A stretch of 64,000 bases of DNA from positions 4,650,001 to 4,714,000 of the forward strand of contig NC_063269.1 in NCBI RefSeq assembly GCF_910591885.1, read 5' to 3'. This DNA comes from Bombus terrestris (taxonomy: Eukaryota; Arthropoda; Insecta; Hymenoptera; Apidae). The notes beneath the pieces were generated by a model. The model searched no databases. It saw nothing but the letters and a program-made list of their open reading frames with translations, and was not told the origin of the DNA. The translations under genes were made by a program, and so were the position numbers. Of the stretch, positions 22,901 through 37,900 are shown in pieces. Numbering within the stretch: position 1 is the first letter of the stretch; every line of letters begins with the position of its first letter.

Positions 22901-25900
22901 TCACGTTTCGACGATTCCCAACGCGCGGGCTGCAAATAAATTAATTACACCGAAGCGGCTGTTCGCACGCGGGGAAAGTTATTTTCGTCGAGTGTTTGTT
23001 TGATGCTATTTACCCGCCAATTTCGACGTGTATTTACGTGGTAGAACGTTGATTTACGCAGTTGATATTTGCTGCATGATCGATCATTTTTGATAAGTTT
23101 CCCCTTCGAATCTGATCGAAATGTACGCGCATCGGACAAAATCATCGAGCCGGACGTTTGCGCGGTGATTGGAATTGGAACGATAGAAAGTATTCATCGG
23201 ACGTGAATTGCCGTCGATATTAATCAGAGACTAGAATTACAATATTGACCGTGTGTGTTCATGTATTTGGATAGCGTCTACGTCGAAACGAGTACGATAC
23301 GCGTAGAATTGTGTGCTTGCCTGGTTTAATGTATTTAAGCAGAGATAACGATGGGTGATTCGTCAACGAGATCGAATCGAGCTAATAATCATCGAGGCCA
23401 CTGTCATAAAAGATATACACCGGATTACCGATACGATAGTCGTTCGACTATGTTACGAGCCGCGCTCGTTTCTCGTATCGTGTTTTCTGCGTGCTTCCTC
23501 GAATCGATCGAATTTTCAAGCAAATTTGCGCCACTTGACAGCAACTAGCTATTCGAAGAAGATTTCGCCGGCAATACGCAATGGACTAGCATTGATTAAT
23601 CGCGTCGTAACGTTGGCAGTGGAAAACAGGTCAGACGGGAATAATTTTCAGACCGAACAGAGTGTAGTAAACCGGTAATCGTAGCGAAAATGTGGGTCGC
23701 CGCTAGTCTTCCGAAACGGTTGGGCTCTTTCCACCGTAAAAATTGCGGAATATTTTCGCGATAAAAGACTTTACGTCGTCCGTAGCAACTGTTCCGTGTA
23801 TACAACTTTACGTTTGCCAAGAAACTAGAATGACGAGGGAAGGAGGAGCAAGAGGAGGAGGAGGAAGAGGTGGTCCGATGCATCGAGGAATCGAGTACGT
23901 TTTCAAGTGGAAAAAACGTAGAACGCCAGGATGACCGTCGACGAATCTACTACGATCGTGGCCCGTGTAACACGTTGATTAATCCCCGTTAGGCGAGTCG
24001 GTGGTTTTGCGTGGGCGTAATGTGCCGCAAATTCATCTAATATCGGCGGTGTCTCGCATCTCCCGGCCGATAATTAAATTCGTTGCTCATTAGCCAGTGA
24101 CGGGCATTAGCCCAGTCGATGGTTTTCCGCGTACGACACGGGAATTAATTGTCTCGAGCGATTGTCTCGTCCGATCGTAGGGACGATTAATCGTCGCAAT
24201 TTCACGATCGACAGTTTTCCAACGCAGACGATCACGCGTCTCTGTCGTACGAGATAATCGCGTATGCACATATACGCGTATTTAGTATCTATACACACGC
24301 GTACACGTAGCACGAATAGCGGCATGTGTTTTGCCAATCGCAGGGACGAATCGGGATTGAAAATTAATTAGCTGCGGTCTAATTGCAACGATTAATCGCT
24401 ACAATCGGCCTGAAGTCCAATGGGAGGGCGTACACCACCTACAACGCGGCAAAAGTATAGAGGCAAGCGCCGCGAAAAATGTTTCATTGCCGTGCAGGCG
24501 AAAAGAAATGCGGCGAGCAGAAAAGTCTAAGGAAACGCGCGCGGTATCTTCGACGTAACGATTTCAATTAAGAGGCTCCCAATCGCAGAGACGTATGCAA
24601 AACTGAAATGCGTTTCTACTGCGCTAAATCGAAAGGCACGGTCGACGCAGCAAACAAAGTGAGGAACAGATACAACTAGGAAGAAGCTTTCTTTCTCGAT
24701 GTTAAAAAAAAGAAAAAAAAAGAAAAAGGAAACAATTATAGAAATAGAACCCGTTTTCTCTTTCCTTCGATTTTTCTCCGTTTTACGTAAAGTTGAATAA
24801 GCGGTTCGTCGAAACGTCTTGACAAGTCGAACAGCGCAAGGATACTATTCATCGTCGTTCTATTTTATGTAAATGGAGAGGGAAACCCCGCGTTTGTCTA
24901 TAAAAGGAATTGATTTGCTTCGGAGTTTTTTACAATACGCAATGTTTATCGAGCAATCGTTGAAAAATCGCGTGTCGTCTCTTTCTCAACTTTCTCAGGC
25001 GAGAATTCTTTGGCGAAAACCGTGAGGGGGCGAGGGGTTATTTTTAGCGCGAATCGCGAAGCTGATAGTTCGAGAATTCTGGAACAAGTTGTAACAAGTT
25101 GTATAGAGTTCAATATATGTATATGCTGCGTATATACAACGATACATTTTCGAGGCAAACCACTGTGCGAACTTTCGTGCAAGTAAATGCGGAGGCGCAT
25201 CGTGCAGTATCTATCTAGCCTATGTATCTACTTGGAGCAGAGGTAAAGGTTGTACGTGTTTCAAGCGGTCCATGATAACGGGCAGTCTGGCTGGCAAACG
25301 TTAACGTATAAAACATTTGAGAATGCATGAAATCAAAAACAAAAGGGAGTAAAACATCTTCGAGGGAACAACCGTTTCCAAACGAGATTCTTCCAAGGGG
25401 CAAGATAGAAAAACAAAAGGGTGCACCTTTGTTCGTTTCGGTTCGATGAGATACGCTTCTCGACGAAATACGTTCCTTTCCTTTTTCTCTTATCTTCTTT
25501 GTTTCTTTGTTTTTCAAGATCGTAGCGACTGTATACTTTGCGCGTTTCCTCGAGAGAAGTACCTCGATCGATTATGCCAACATGTCCTACGTATACAAGA
25601 TCTAACGGGTAAAAAGAAAAAGAAACGCGTGCCTAAGGACAATCGATGCAACCTAAACACAGCCTGCACAATGGATGCATTCACACACCGACGTGACAAA
25701 TGAGAATGTTCGCGCGAGATCCGTCGCAAAACTCAGAGGCAAGCGCAGAGAGGAGATTGGAACGTTCAGACCTGGTTCGCACTTGTGTTTTAATGCGGTG
25801 CAATTTTTTTTGAGCTCGCGAAGCTCGAAGGTCGCTTCGAAAGCTTCATAAACATTCTATATCGAGCACGGCTTTGCCCTCGAGAAATTAATGCGTATGT

Positions 25901-28900
25901 AACGGTCGAATAAAGCGGAATTGTTTCTAAACACGAGACCGACCGGTGGTCTGTAATCGCACGGTACTTTTCTACTTTTCATCGACACGCTATATGGCTA
26001 TCGCTGTGATTGTTCTCGGCGATGCAAAACCGCGATTACAAAATAGCAATGCGAACCGAGTCTTAGGAATCATCGGTAACCGCAAGCAAGCATGCTCTAT
26101 TAACCCTTCGACCGTGAAACTCGCGAATAGAACGTCGACGAGTATCGACGGTGTGGCGGCACAGAACTCGGAAGAAGGTGTCTGGTGACGTTTCCGAAAG
26201 CGAAAGTTACTTCAGAAGGGTTAATTACGTTGGATGGGATCTCCTCGCGCCTGGGGAATGGGATGATTAAAAGAAAAGAAGGGCGGAGTTGAGAATGAAA
26301 CGGAGCAAGGCCAAAGTGGAAATTCCACCCCCCAAAAGGTGTTAAAAAAAAGGGGCTAAAACGAGCGAAATAAACCGTAATAATCTAGATGTTTGCGTAG
26401 CTCCGATCGTTCGTCTTACCTTCGTTGTTCTCATCCTCGGTTGACTTGGCCGATTGTAGCTTCGCGCTCGGTTGCTTCGCTGCAATCAAAATTCGCAGCT
26501 GGCACCGTATTCGTCTTTCTTTTTCTCTTTTCTCTCGTTCCCATTTTCTTTTCTCGTTTTGTCTTTTTCCCTTTTATTCGTTGTCTTTCGTTCACTTTTC
26601 TTTCCCTTTACGTTTTTCGCTTTTTACTTCTCTCTCGCTAAACTCGCTCTTTTCCGGTTATCCGTATTTCGGCTGCCTAGTCTAGTGACCCGTTTCGGTT
26701 TCGATACCGCTTGTCTTTTCGTTTCTTTTTCAACAACAACAACGATAACAAAAAAGAGAGAGAGAGAGAGAGAAAAATTGGCCCGAAAACCAATCCCACG
26801 TTCACGAGAACGTCCAAGCAAGCTCGTTGCCAAATCAAACGTGAATCGTTCGTAAATTCCTGGCCGCTATCGATAACCGATAGCTACGCCGAGTGATTAA
26901 TTAATTATTTTCACGGTAGCTCACGAGCCGTGATTGGGTTGATATAGTCTGCGTGATCGACGGCCACGTGTCTCGAGACGTTTTGCGATCTTATGAATCG
27001 CGACTCTGAGGATGTATAGGACGTTTAGGCTCGTATCAATATAGAATCTAGGATAGCTGTATATATAATTAAGCGTTTTGTCACACGTTCACATAAACGT
27101 CGGTAATCAAAGTAAGGAATAAAGATGGAGAAAAGGAAAGTGTGAAGAGTTCACAACATCGACAAGACTGAACAAAGAATGTACACGTTATGGAGAAATC
27201 AGTGGTATAATTGGACGTATAAGACAGACGTAGTGAAACAAAATGTTATACATACTTATATATGGTACGATTATACGAGTCACGAAGGTGAGAGACATGG
27301 CGGTGGTGGTGTGAAAACGGGAGGTGAAACGTGACGACAGAGCGTGTGCGGTATTAATGAGACCAGATGTATGATGACTATAAGTAGCACGATCAAAGAA
27401 AGAAATAAAATCGCTAAACACCTTTTACAATACTAACAAGGGGAAGAAAAGATCATGAGAAAAATGGAAGTCGATAAGTACGAATCATCTGGAGCGTGAT
27501 ACGAGCGTGAATTTCTTCTTTCATCTAAAATGTGATTATAATCATTATTATTATCGCTATCAATATCGTCATCGCGTCTATTTAAATTTCACATTACACG
27601 TTTTTCCACTTAATTCACCGATTGCGTTTTCAATGCGTATTTCTCTATAAGCGTCACCACGTAGCAGAGAACGCTCGTAATGTGAAAACTAGAATGCCGT
27701 TCGCAGGATATTTCTACGTATAAATTTCGAGGCTACGGTACGTTAATCGCGTCTCTAACAACGTTATTCAACCCGACGATTCAGCGACGTTGTTGCAATA
27801 AAAACGCGGAACGCGTCGCTATTTTTCCCTCTTTTTTTTCTCTTCTTTTTTCTTCTCTTTTTTTCTTTTTCACGCTCGCGACTGCTGATATGATTCTAAC
27901 GAATTTATGGAGACAATTATGTAACCTTTAAACAGCACGGTATGGATGCCTGAGGAAATTTATCCAGTCATCCTTAATCAGGTTCGTTGCTCGTTTTAGT
28001 TTCTTTGTGAAAACCGCTTCGTAGATTTTTTCTTCTTTTTTTTCTGCCAAAGCACTCTGCTGCTATTTTATTTACTCAAACACCATACCGATATTGAAAC
28101 TATGCGACGATTTAGCTAAGAGACTAGATCGTACTGATCAAACGACTGACTTTTTCTAGATCGTGAACAGAGTATGTATATATAAACGGAGAGTTAAATA
28201 ATAAATAGAGTGAACTTACTCGACGTCGGCGGTGGTTGCGGAGCTCGACGAACGACCGTATGCTCCTGATGCGGCCCAGTGTACTCGTGCCATGTGTACG
28301 TGCTCCTATACTCTGAATGGAGCTGCTGCAATACAGAATCGATGCAGCGAGTTATTACAAAACGATAGCTGAAATGTCGCATAGTAGATTTCGTGGATCT
28401 TTCCCTTTAAGCACCGCGAGCCATTGTGAAATAAAACTTCCACCTCCTCTTCGTTTCGCACACTTTGTTGCGTTTTTCCCTTCGGCGCTTTCGACACCTA
28501 TGAAATTCACCGATCCGATATACCTTCGAAACACTAACGTTATAAAGATCGAATCGTCGAACTCAAAATCGTTGGGAGAGAGCAAACGTTTGAAAAGAAA
28601 GGCCGGGAATTTGAATAAATAGGACGATCCGTTACGTCGAACTTGTTAACCATATCGTGGCAGAGTTAATCCAGTACAAACGGTTAGGCGATCGATAAAA
28701 CGATTTGCCGATTGTCTGTGACGATCGAAGCATAAGTTCGGCCCCTTTTGGTGTTGTATATCGCGTGTACGATTCAACTTCGGATATCTGGATAGACTTT
28801 ACATTTCCCTGCGACAAGTAGAAACGAGAAGTCAATCGTATCTGCTGTTGGCGAGAACGTTCGAACCTATGCACGTACAATCGAGCACGATGACAACGGC

Positions 28901-31900
28901 TATTGATTCGCAGAAGTGACCAGAAACGACTCCTTCCTTCCTTCTATCTCGTTTCTTTCTTTTTTTTTTTGTTTTACTGTAAAAAAAAATGGAGTTTCCA
29001 TGAATGTCGATCAGTTTCTCTTCGATGAATGTACGACGCTGGTATAAAAATAAAACGTTAACGCGGCTTCGTAAATGTTGCAATGAACAAAGACAGAGGA
29101 CAGATAAGGAAAAAGGAAGAGAATTATAGAAAAAAAAAAAAGAAAAAAAGAAACGACGCCACTTTGCCGGCGCGAAGATTTCGACAAACGTCAAATCGTT
29201 TTCATGGACCGTGGATAGGCGAGGAGAAAAGAGGTTTTCTAAAAGGAATAAGAGGAACGGGGATATATTTTATCGCATTAGCAGGCAGGCCGGTAAGCTG
29301 TCTCTTTCCGCGGGATTTTATAAACCTGACAGATTTGTAGCGGCGTCGCTAATTGCGTTGTCCTGTTTTTTCAGAGTTGATTGATTTAGTTACTTAACCC
29401 AGATACTGTCGGTTCTGTGTCCGAGAACGCGGAGGTGACAACGTGGTCTGAACACGCGTACCAGCGCGTATGGTCAACCCGGCTACGTTCTCTAAATATT
29501 TTCATTCGTTTCCATGCTCATCTGTCCGACCGGACTTTTTCCCATTAAAAAGGAGCAAGTAAAACAACGAGCACGATCGTCGTTGTTGTATCTTCAAATA
29601 TTGTACTACAGAGCCGGATAAACGTAACCACGTTACGCATTTCGACATTTCCGAAATAAAAGAATATACCGATATTTAACGATTCGAGGACGACTCGAGG
29701 AGCATGAAATATTTCCAACGTTGTGTATCTGGGCGTTCATTGTACCAATTAAAACATGCTGCAAGGTTTCGATAGATAGACAGACAGGTCGATGCATGGG
29801 GCTTCCATAATCCATTTGCAAAAGCTTTAGGCTCATATGTCTATCGCGCAGCGAAATAATTATTGTAATTTAGGCCGAGATGGTACCGACGTCGTGCTAA
29901 TTTATTTGTCTTTTTTTTATATATATAGATTTCATAATATCTTGTTACAAAATTGTATTTCTTCTTCTGTTGTATTATCGAAGAGTATCCGACCTTGGGA
30001 CACGATATTTACGCATCGGTTACAAACTGCATTTTTCCCGTTGGATTTCGAAACAGTTTGTTCCGGTGTGGTGTACGTGAACGCAAAGCAGAGGAGAGGC
30101 GCGATCAAAAATGGATCGGTTGATTTAAAAGTATAGCATCGATGCAGAACGGGAAAGCAGCACGTACAACTAGTGCGGTGGACTGCCGTATTTACGACCG
30201 TCTATCGATCCTTATACGTTCATTTATTAATGCCGATGTGGGGCACTGTTAACCTTTTCGTATGTCGCCGCGCCCACGCTACGCCACGCCGCTTCGCCAC
30301 TCGCCCTACCACGCGAACATTTCCATAATTTCGTCCGATCGCTTACAAAGTCAACGATAAGCGAAATTTGATGACCTACTCCGAAATTTTCAATCGACGT
30401 CGCTCTGATCGCTAAATACCGATAAAATGTAAAATTTAAGACGCGGAAATTTCTTATTTGCCATAAAAAAAAAAGAATGAAAAAGAAAGAATAAAAAGAA
30501 GCGAACAACGCTACCTTCGTTGTTGGTGGAAACTAGTTTCGTGAAGCGAAAGAACTTGCGTTAACTTAATCACGATGTAGGCGATGGAGAGTCTCCCAGC
30601 GGAGGATTCGATCGACTTCGAATCGTTGAAAACTCGTTGATCGCGGAAATGAAAAGCAGGAGCGGTATTCGAGGAAGGCAGGGCAAAATCAAAAGTTCGA
30701 TGTGATTGTTCCGATGAAATTAGATAGCGGTAGTCGGGCACGAAACACGCGAAGGCCCGCGGGGTAATTGTCGTTAAAAGTCGTGTTTAACGAGATAGCC
30801 GGTTAATTGATAATTACGCCGTAGTACAAAGAAAACTGCACCGAACGATGTCGCGTGTGCAATTAATAGAGACACCGCTGTGAACGCGTCTCGTAATTAA
30901 AACACGAATAACTAACGAGAAATTATAGCGAGCGCGCTCGAATCTGCGAACGCGTGCGAAAACGGAACGAAGACGACAAAGTCGGCCGTTTCGCGACTTC
31001 GATAATTGTCTGAAAAGTTGGCCGATTATACGCTCGTTGACTCGTCTCTGAGAGGAAATTCGTCGAGTCGGCGAATCATTCGCTTGCTCGAGGATTCGAC
31101 GCAATCGTTCGACGGCGGCGGCGACCGATCGATATTCGTCGAAAATAGATGAATATAAAATTCGCGAACTACGACGTGAAGGCACCGGCAGTTCATTAAC
31201 GAATCCGGGTGTGAATGAAACTCTCCTTTCCACGAATACAACTGTCACCCCGGTGTTCTCGACCTCTTCCCGAAGGATCTTTTTCTTCTCCAAGCTTCTT
31301 CTCCAAGCTTCAGCTAGGAATATTTCACGCGCTGCCGAATTGCGAGGAAACCCCAGAGGCTTCGACAGTACGTCGTACGTTACGCTAAAAGCGATCGACA
31401 AGTTCCATAAAGTTCGATCGAAAAGTGGACACGCGTTTGAATATTTACAGCTCTGAAAAGTTTCCACTCGTAACATATATTAGAAGAAAAAGAAAGAAAA
31501 AGAGTGTTCTCCTATCTAGAAGTTACTTCGACGAATTCAGAAAACCAATTGCGGATGTTACGTACCGAGCAAAAATATAAAACGAGGTCGAACGATGTTT
31601 CAAGTCTTTCGTTGGCGCATAGTGAAAAGATTGGTGGTATTTCGACCAAATAACTTTCGAATCGGCAATTTAAACTTTTAATTACTCCTTCGTTTTCGCT
31701 GTTCGAACGTCAGTGGTTAGGAGGCAAGCAGATATTCGCGAGAGAACGTTCGGAAAAGGCGCACCGCTACGCGTCGTCAGCCGACAGATTGACGAAAATG
31801 TTGCGCGATTCCTCGGTCGACGAAACGACATCGCTTTTTTCGCTTCGTTCGCGTCCCTCGTTTCACGAGGTAATTTCCAAGCGATCGAAGATTTTTCGCC

Positions 31901-34900
31901 TCGGCGGAGTACGGAGAGAAATCCGTTTTTCCAACCGGCTGCATGCCGATGAGACGTCGAGATGACATCGTCGAGAGAGCGATCCTATCTCCTTTCCCTT
32001 GTAGCTCTTCTTTCCTCCCCTAGTTAGACTTCCGAGACAATTATCGTTCTTCCTATATCCCAGCATGGCCTCGCTTATCACTCTTCGATGTTTTTATTAA
32101 TCAATTTCTTCCACGTATCGCTCGTCCCTCGAGAAGAAATTCGTATCGAAATTGTGATGAAAATTTACGAAGAATACGACGACGATGATTTCTGCATTCG
32201 CGAAACCAGCAACTTCACGACGAATGACCTAAGCAAATACTCGGCGCTAAAAGAAAGCGTTAAATTCATACTCGAAGGACTCTTTTGGTTCGACTATAAA
32301 AACTGAACAGTCAACAGATCGAAGAGATTGGATTGGCAAACGAGCCCGGTAAATGTGATATCGCGAGAACGGAGTACGCTGAACGGTTGCTTTTTGTTGT
32401 TATTATGATCAACAGCACGATCGTCATCGTCGCGATCGGTGTCAGTGAAGTGAACTCGAGGATTTACGAGCCACTCGTTGCGATATCCGACTGCTCGGAA
32501 CGTAGCCCGTGACACAGCGGGTCCTCGAAGCGGTTTAACGAGGAAACTCTTTCGCTATTGCAGTTTTGCTTTCTGCTCTTTCTCGTGTTTGCTCTCGCTT
32601 GCATTTCAGAACTTACTTGCTCGAAGAAAACGAACGATTCAACATGCAGTTTCACGCGGACGTATTTTTAATTTGTTATTTCATTCATTTTTATTACACG
32701 ACTCGAAAGAATTGATCGGTCGAGTAAAGTCGTGCAATTGCGTCGAAACCTAGCGTAGCCTGCACCCGTATTGACAATCTTACGCGACCTCATTTTCCTA
32801 TCAATCGTAGGGAATTCGAAAAGAGCAAAACAAATCGGAGCGGGAAATACCATGGCGCGGATAAAATTAAATTCGCTTGCTTGAAATTCGGATGAATCCT
32901 ACTAGACGAAGATGGACGCGAAAGGACTCGCAGGATGAGCGAAACATGGCGCGCAGTGGATAGAAAAATTGCGGGGATGTGTTAGTAACGAAGCGGAAAT
33001 AACGATGCGAAACCGTGTCAGAAAGAATAATTAAAACTATGGAGAACACGACCCCGATTGTGAATGAAAAGACGAACGAGCCGGGAAAGCATCTACGCTG
33101 CATCTGAATAGTAAATAGTAACTCCCCGGACGATTATTAATGTAAGTGGAAGGATCAGCAAACAGAGTCGACAGATACTGATCAAAGGGAGGTAGCCCAA
33201 TGCTTGTTCAAAGTTGAAAAGACAAACATTTTGCAGGAGTTACGAAGCGTAAGATCGAGTCTTGTCCTTGTGTAACTTGCACGTAATTCTTATCAGAGGA
33301 AGAAGAAAAGAAGAAGAGAAGAAGAAGTGGAACAAGATGTTTCATGGAGTAGATCTACCTCTTCGCGAAGAGAGGAAAGAGAGAAACGTACGATGGTCGA
33401 AACTTCTTCACTGTGTGTCGTGCCGCATTGGCGACGTATTTCGCAGAGTAGCGAAACGGTTTCGTATCGCTTGCCAAGAAAAGAAATCGAAATTATATAG
33501 CAAGTTTCTTACAACTATGTATCGTTTAAGACAATGTAGTGTACAAGCGTGTAAAGGTAGAAGACTACGAAATACAGTATAGAGTCGATTGATGCATCGA
33601 TGCATATATATATATATAGCGTTGAATGGAATATTCTATAGAAACTAAACCAAGGCTGAGGACTATATATATGAAGTCGATGCTGCCCTAGCTAACCTTT
33701 CAGGTGGTTCTTGTCTTTGTAGATTTCTGTCAATTCAATTTGAACCCTCGCTGCTCGCCCTATATATTATAATCCTTGAAAACCTCGTACGTTAAGGGTC
33801 GATGGAAGACGTAAGATAACAATGAATTCTAATGCTTCCTAAAACATCCCCCAAACTAGAGCGATCGTTTGGTATCCTCGAGTGCAAGCATAGGGGAGAA
33901 ATTCCCCTAATTCTCTCCTCCCAGTAAACAAGATTCCATTGTGCAACGTCGCACAATCAAAATGCTCCGTATAACGCGAAGATCTTCGTGTATTCTCGGT
34001 CAACGAAAGAAGACGATTCTACCCTTCGGTCTTATCGTTTTATAGCATCCGATAGAATCAAGCAAACTTACACAAACGAAAATAAAGAAGATGTCGTATC
34101 TCGTAAATCTTTTGATACATCCGATTCGACCAAACGTACTCCGTTTCTCTTAGCAAGTATGGGGAAAAAGAAAGGAAACGAGCGACGTCTTGCAGACTTC
34201 GAAGGGAACGAAATGCCAGCAAGGCAGGACGATCGGTTGCGCGTCGCTTGCTAACCGGAAGAAACGGGATACGATGAAAAGGAATAAGAAAGAAAGGAAA
34301 GGATAGGAACTGCAGCGTAGATAGTGACGTAACAGAGACACGGCCCTTTGACTTGGCCGGTTCCGACCTGTACAACACGGTGCAACATGCGGCTTATCAA
34401 CACGATTGCGCGTTGTAATCTATGTTCAGGGGCATATGGCCGAGTAGTAGGAGTCAACGTACTGCCACTCGCCGACCGGCTACACCGAGAATATCGACGA
34501 AGGAGAAACAGTGGCGCAGTGCCGGTGTTCTCCTACTACTTCGACCTCCTGATGCCAGCTGCATGCAAGCGGCGAAATACTGCGTGTCAAAGTTGAATTC
34601 ATCGTGACAGTTTGCATTCTTCCATGGGCTGCTCGTACATTCTTCGTTTTCGTTTCTATACTCTGTCCGCGGGGAGAACTCGACTTCGTCTCGATTAAGA
34701 TTCTCCTGCTGGACATGGACGAATCTCGTCCAAAAAGTTTGGGAACGTTAACGTTGATAGGATTTTGAAATAGAGATCCGACATGGGTCGAATAAGAAGG
34801 GAAATTTCGTAGTTCTCTCTTTTGGAGTGGCGAGCAATTATTTCTGGACAAGATGATAACGTACGTACGTATATCAGGGCACAGTCTTTTGGGGTTAATT

Positions 34901-37900
34901 TTGCCTATGAAAATAATGAATCGAGTACACGCGAGGCCTAGTTCCACAGAAATTTTAGTAGTTGAAACGCTTACAGTCGGGTAACCTGATTTCTATCACC
35001 CGCTATTTATCGAAGTGCTTCCTCTTGCAAGCGCAGTTTCTTCAAGGTTTACGAATCAACCGACGTATTCGCGTATTTTTATTATATTTATAACCCATTT
35101 TAAAAATATGCCACGGAGATATACCGTTTTCGGCCAGTGAAAGATAATTACAAGTCGTTTGAAAAAAAAGCGATTATTTCAACGTGAATGGTTGTTTCGA
35201 AACGTCAAGCAAAGCAAAAGAGAAGCATTCTTCCCGGGTATTTTTACCCTTCCGTTGTTGCGAACGAGGCTTATTATCCCATTTACCGTGACTGGCGAAA
35301 GGGTCGTTTCGCGAACCCTTCGTCTAATTTAGCCGGCGTTGCGCATTGCAGCCGTAGTCGGGCGACCAAGTAGTAAAAGTCAATGTACGTCCGACAGAAG
35401 AATGGTGCACGTGATAGTGCATATCGACGAATGAAGAGTGGCGCAGTGCTGGTGTTCTCCTACCACTTTTCATGACGCTCGGCCACGCGAATTGTTAGAC
35501 GATTGTACCGGAGGTGACGGTGCGAAACATCGTTCGAACTCGATGCGATGCACTCTGAATGCCTCGCTCCTTATCTTCTCGATCGACCTTAAAACGTCCG
35601 GCCAGCACGGCAATTCGCCGTAGATACGACTTGACAAATCGACGATAGATTTCCATAAGGCTGAAAGAAAACGAATGCATCGTATAATTTCATGTAACGT
35701 ACGCGTTCGATCTGTTTTACGAAGAATCGACTTGTGGAAGGTATTAGGGCGAGCTCCGTTACAAATTAATCCCACTAATGGCATAGCTCGTGTTGGAAAT
35801 ATAGCAACAACGATACTTTTATGTCCATCACAAGACTATAGCTCTAATTTGAAATTAATCATTAAAATCACCTTTCTTTTTCTTTTTTACTTAATGTCGT
35901 TTTTTTCTTTTAGTCATCGTTCTAACAGTCGTACTAACTCGTCCTAGTTTCTTAATTCGACTTTCGTGGAAAGAACGTTGCAGCGTTTTATTAGTCGGCA
36001 AGGTGACCGACGAGCGTATTCGTCGAAAAATCGATACGCCGCATCTTTTTGTCATCGTGTCAGCGAGTCGCTGAACAAATGGTGTTTCTTCTGACTGAGA
36101 TGGAAGAGACAGGAAACAGACGTCGTTACCGAGGAAATATTTCAGTCGTCGATGTTACCCCGCGTGTTGCGATCTCACATTAAACTAATTTCATCGCGTA
36201 ATCGGCTACCAGAGCGTAGAAGCACAGTCGATGCTCTACTTTCGAACAGAGACAGAGAAATAGAAACAGATGTTTATCGATACGATAGGAAGAAGTTTTG
36301 TTTTTTATCGAAAAGGAGTACAGACGCCGGGAAACAACCGGATGACGATAATAAGAAGACGTATCTATACGCTTTTCGAAGCTGTGCCAGCTTTACAGCC
36401 TTCTCCTTGTGATTAATTCTCGGATAAAAGATAGTCTACGTGTACGATTCGCAGCCGTCTATTTGTTCACGCAATTGATTACGATCTAATGAAATGTGTA
36501 ATTACCCAATGGGTATAATATACCGTTCAACTACGAGCCATTAATTTGCCCGTCTTTGCCTCTTTTATCTCTTACCCATCTCTTTCCTTCGTTTCATCTT
36601 CCTTTCGTTTCTTTATTGCCTGCTCTTTCTTCGCAGAATAAATTCACGGTCGCTCGTTAGAAAACAAACGGAAGAGGATTAGCATTGATTCGCCAGAATG
36701 CATTTCCTCCCGAGCGCAACTAATCAAGTTTGCCATCTTAGTCGAGTTTGTTGTTCGGGATTTATACGATTCCTACCGTGATCGTTTCGACTATAGATTA
36801 TAAACCACTGTTGGCAGCTGTTTTACGAATCCCGCAGCACGAATGCTATGGAACTACCTCGTTGAAAATTTTGTACGTTTAATACGAACGATCATGGCAG
36901 TTTGGTACGTGCTGTTATCGCGAGAAGGGGTGGGAAATGGGACAGGAACAGCGAACCGTCGCGTCGCCGAGAACACGGCAATTCTCTAGTTTCGGGATTT
37001 ACGAGTCGCGCCCTCAAGTAAAACGCAATGCCAACAAACCGGCTCCCTTTTCACCCTTTCATCCTCGCACGCGAATTAATCCAAGAGGCGTGACAGCCGA
37101 CGCGTTTCACCGGCGTGTCGTCTTCATCGCCCGTAGAGAATAATAAATTCGAAAGAAGATAGAACGAAGAGTGACAAACTATATCCGCTTTAAAACAATT
37201 GGACGAACCTTATGGCGAATATTCGCGCGCATTATCGTTGATGCATTTGAATCGTCAAACGAATACTTTAGGAACGAACTACGTTCGAAGGTATTCCAGA
37301 CGAATTATTACCGTTATTGGTAATCGAACGATATTGCGAGTTCTAGGAATGGTAGGAATTATCTGTTCCACGAGCAAAGTAGATTCGCGAAATAATTTCC
37401 GTGCAGACGTATCCCCGTCGATCAATGTCCAACTTCGTATTGTTCGTTCCTAACAATGTGCACGCGGATGATTGGTTCCTCTGACCGATAATCCGTAATA
37501 CGTATTACTTATCGAACGTACACTCGTGATTTCCGAGTATTCGATAATTTTTGCAGCCATTTGCGTGACGAGAGAATCGGCTCTTTCTCGTGCAAGAATT
37601 TACCAGGATCGTACGTGGATAAAGAAAGAAACGGGTTTAGTTTGGCGAGAAACTTTCACATTCGTGTAAGTCGCACCCTCTTTCCGGTTGGAAAATCGAA
37701 CCAGCCTTACCGACACCTTCGGTACCCGAGTACTATTGCGCGCATTTGCGTGGCTGCGTGCACCTCGTAAATTTCCACGGAGGAATTGTTCGAAAGTCGT
37801 CGAGTTTCTTGTACGCGAGATGCACGAGATGTCTCGTGGAACTTGAATTGTCATTGTAGCAATTTGAGATGCGAGGAGAACTTTCAACGCAGTATTCCAC

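Noticed and set aside
30511..30741. 76-codon minus-strand frame ending near an AG|GTAGCG donor
   Set aside because: The donor would be in phase 2, which does not fit the next Mdm1 exon, and the sequence has no family features.
30814..31476. 220-codon open frame on the minus strand
   Set aside because: Same Arg/Ser-rich composition, intronic, with no family resemblance.
32617..32655. Possible first exon with VKLHVESFVFFEQ before a GTAAGT donor
   Set aside because: No ATG in a good context besides alternative starts, an in-frame stop just upstream and no promoter-like sequence.
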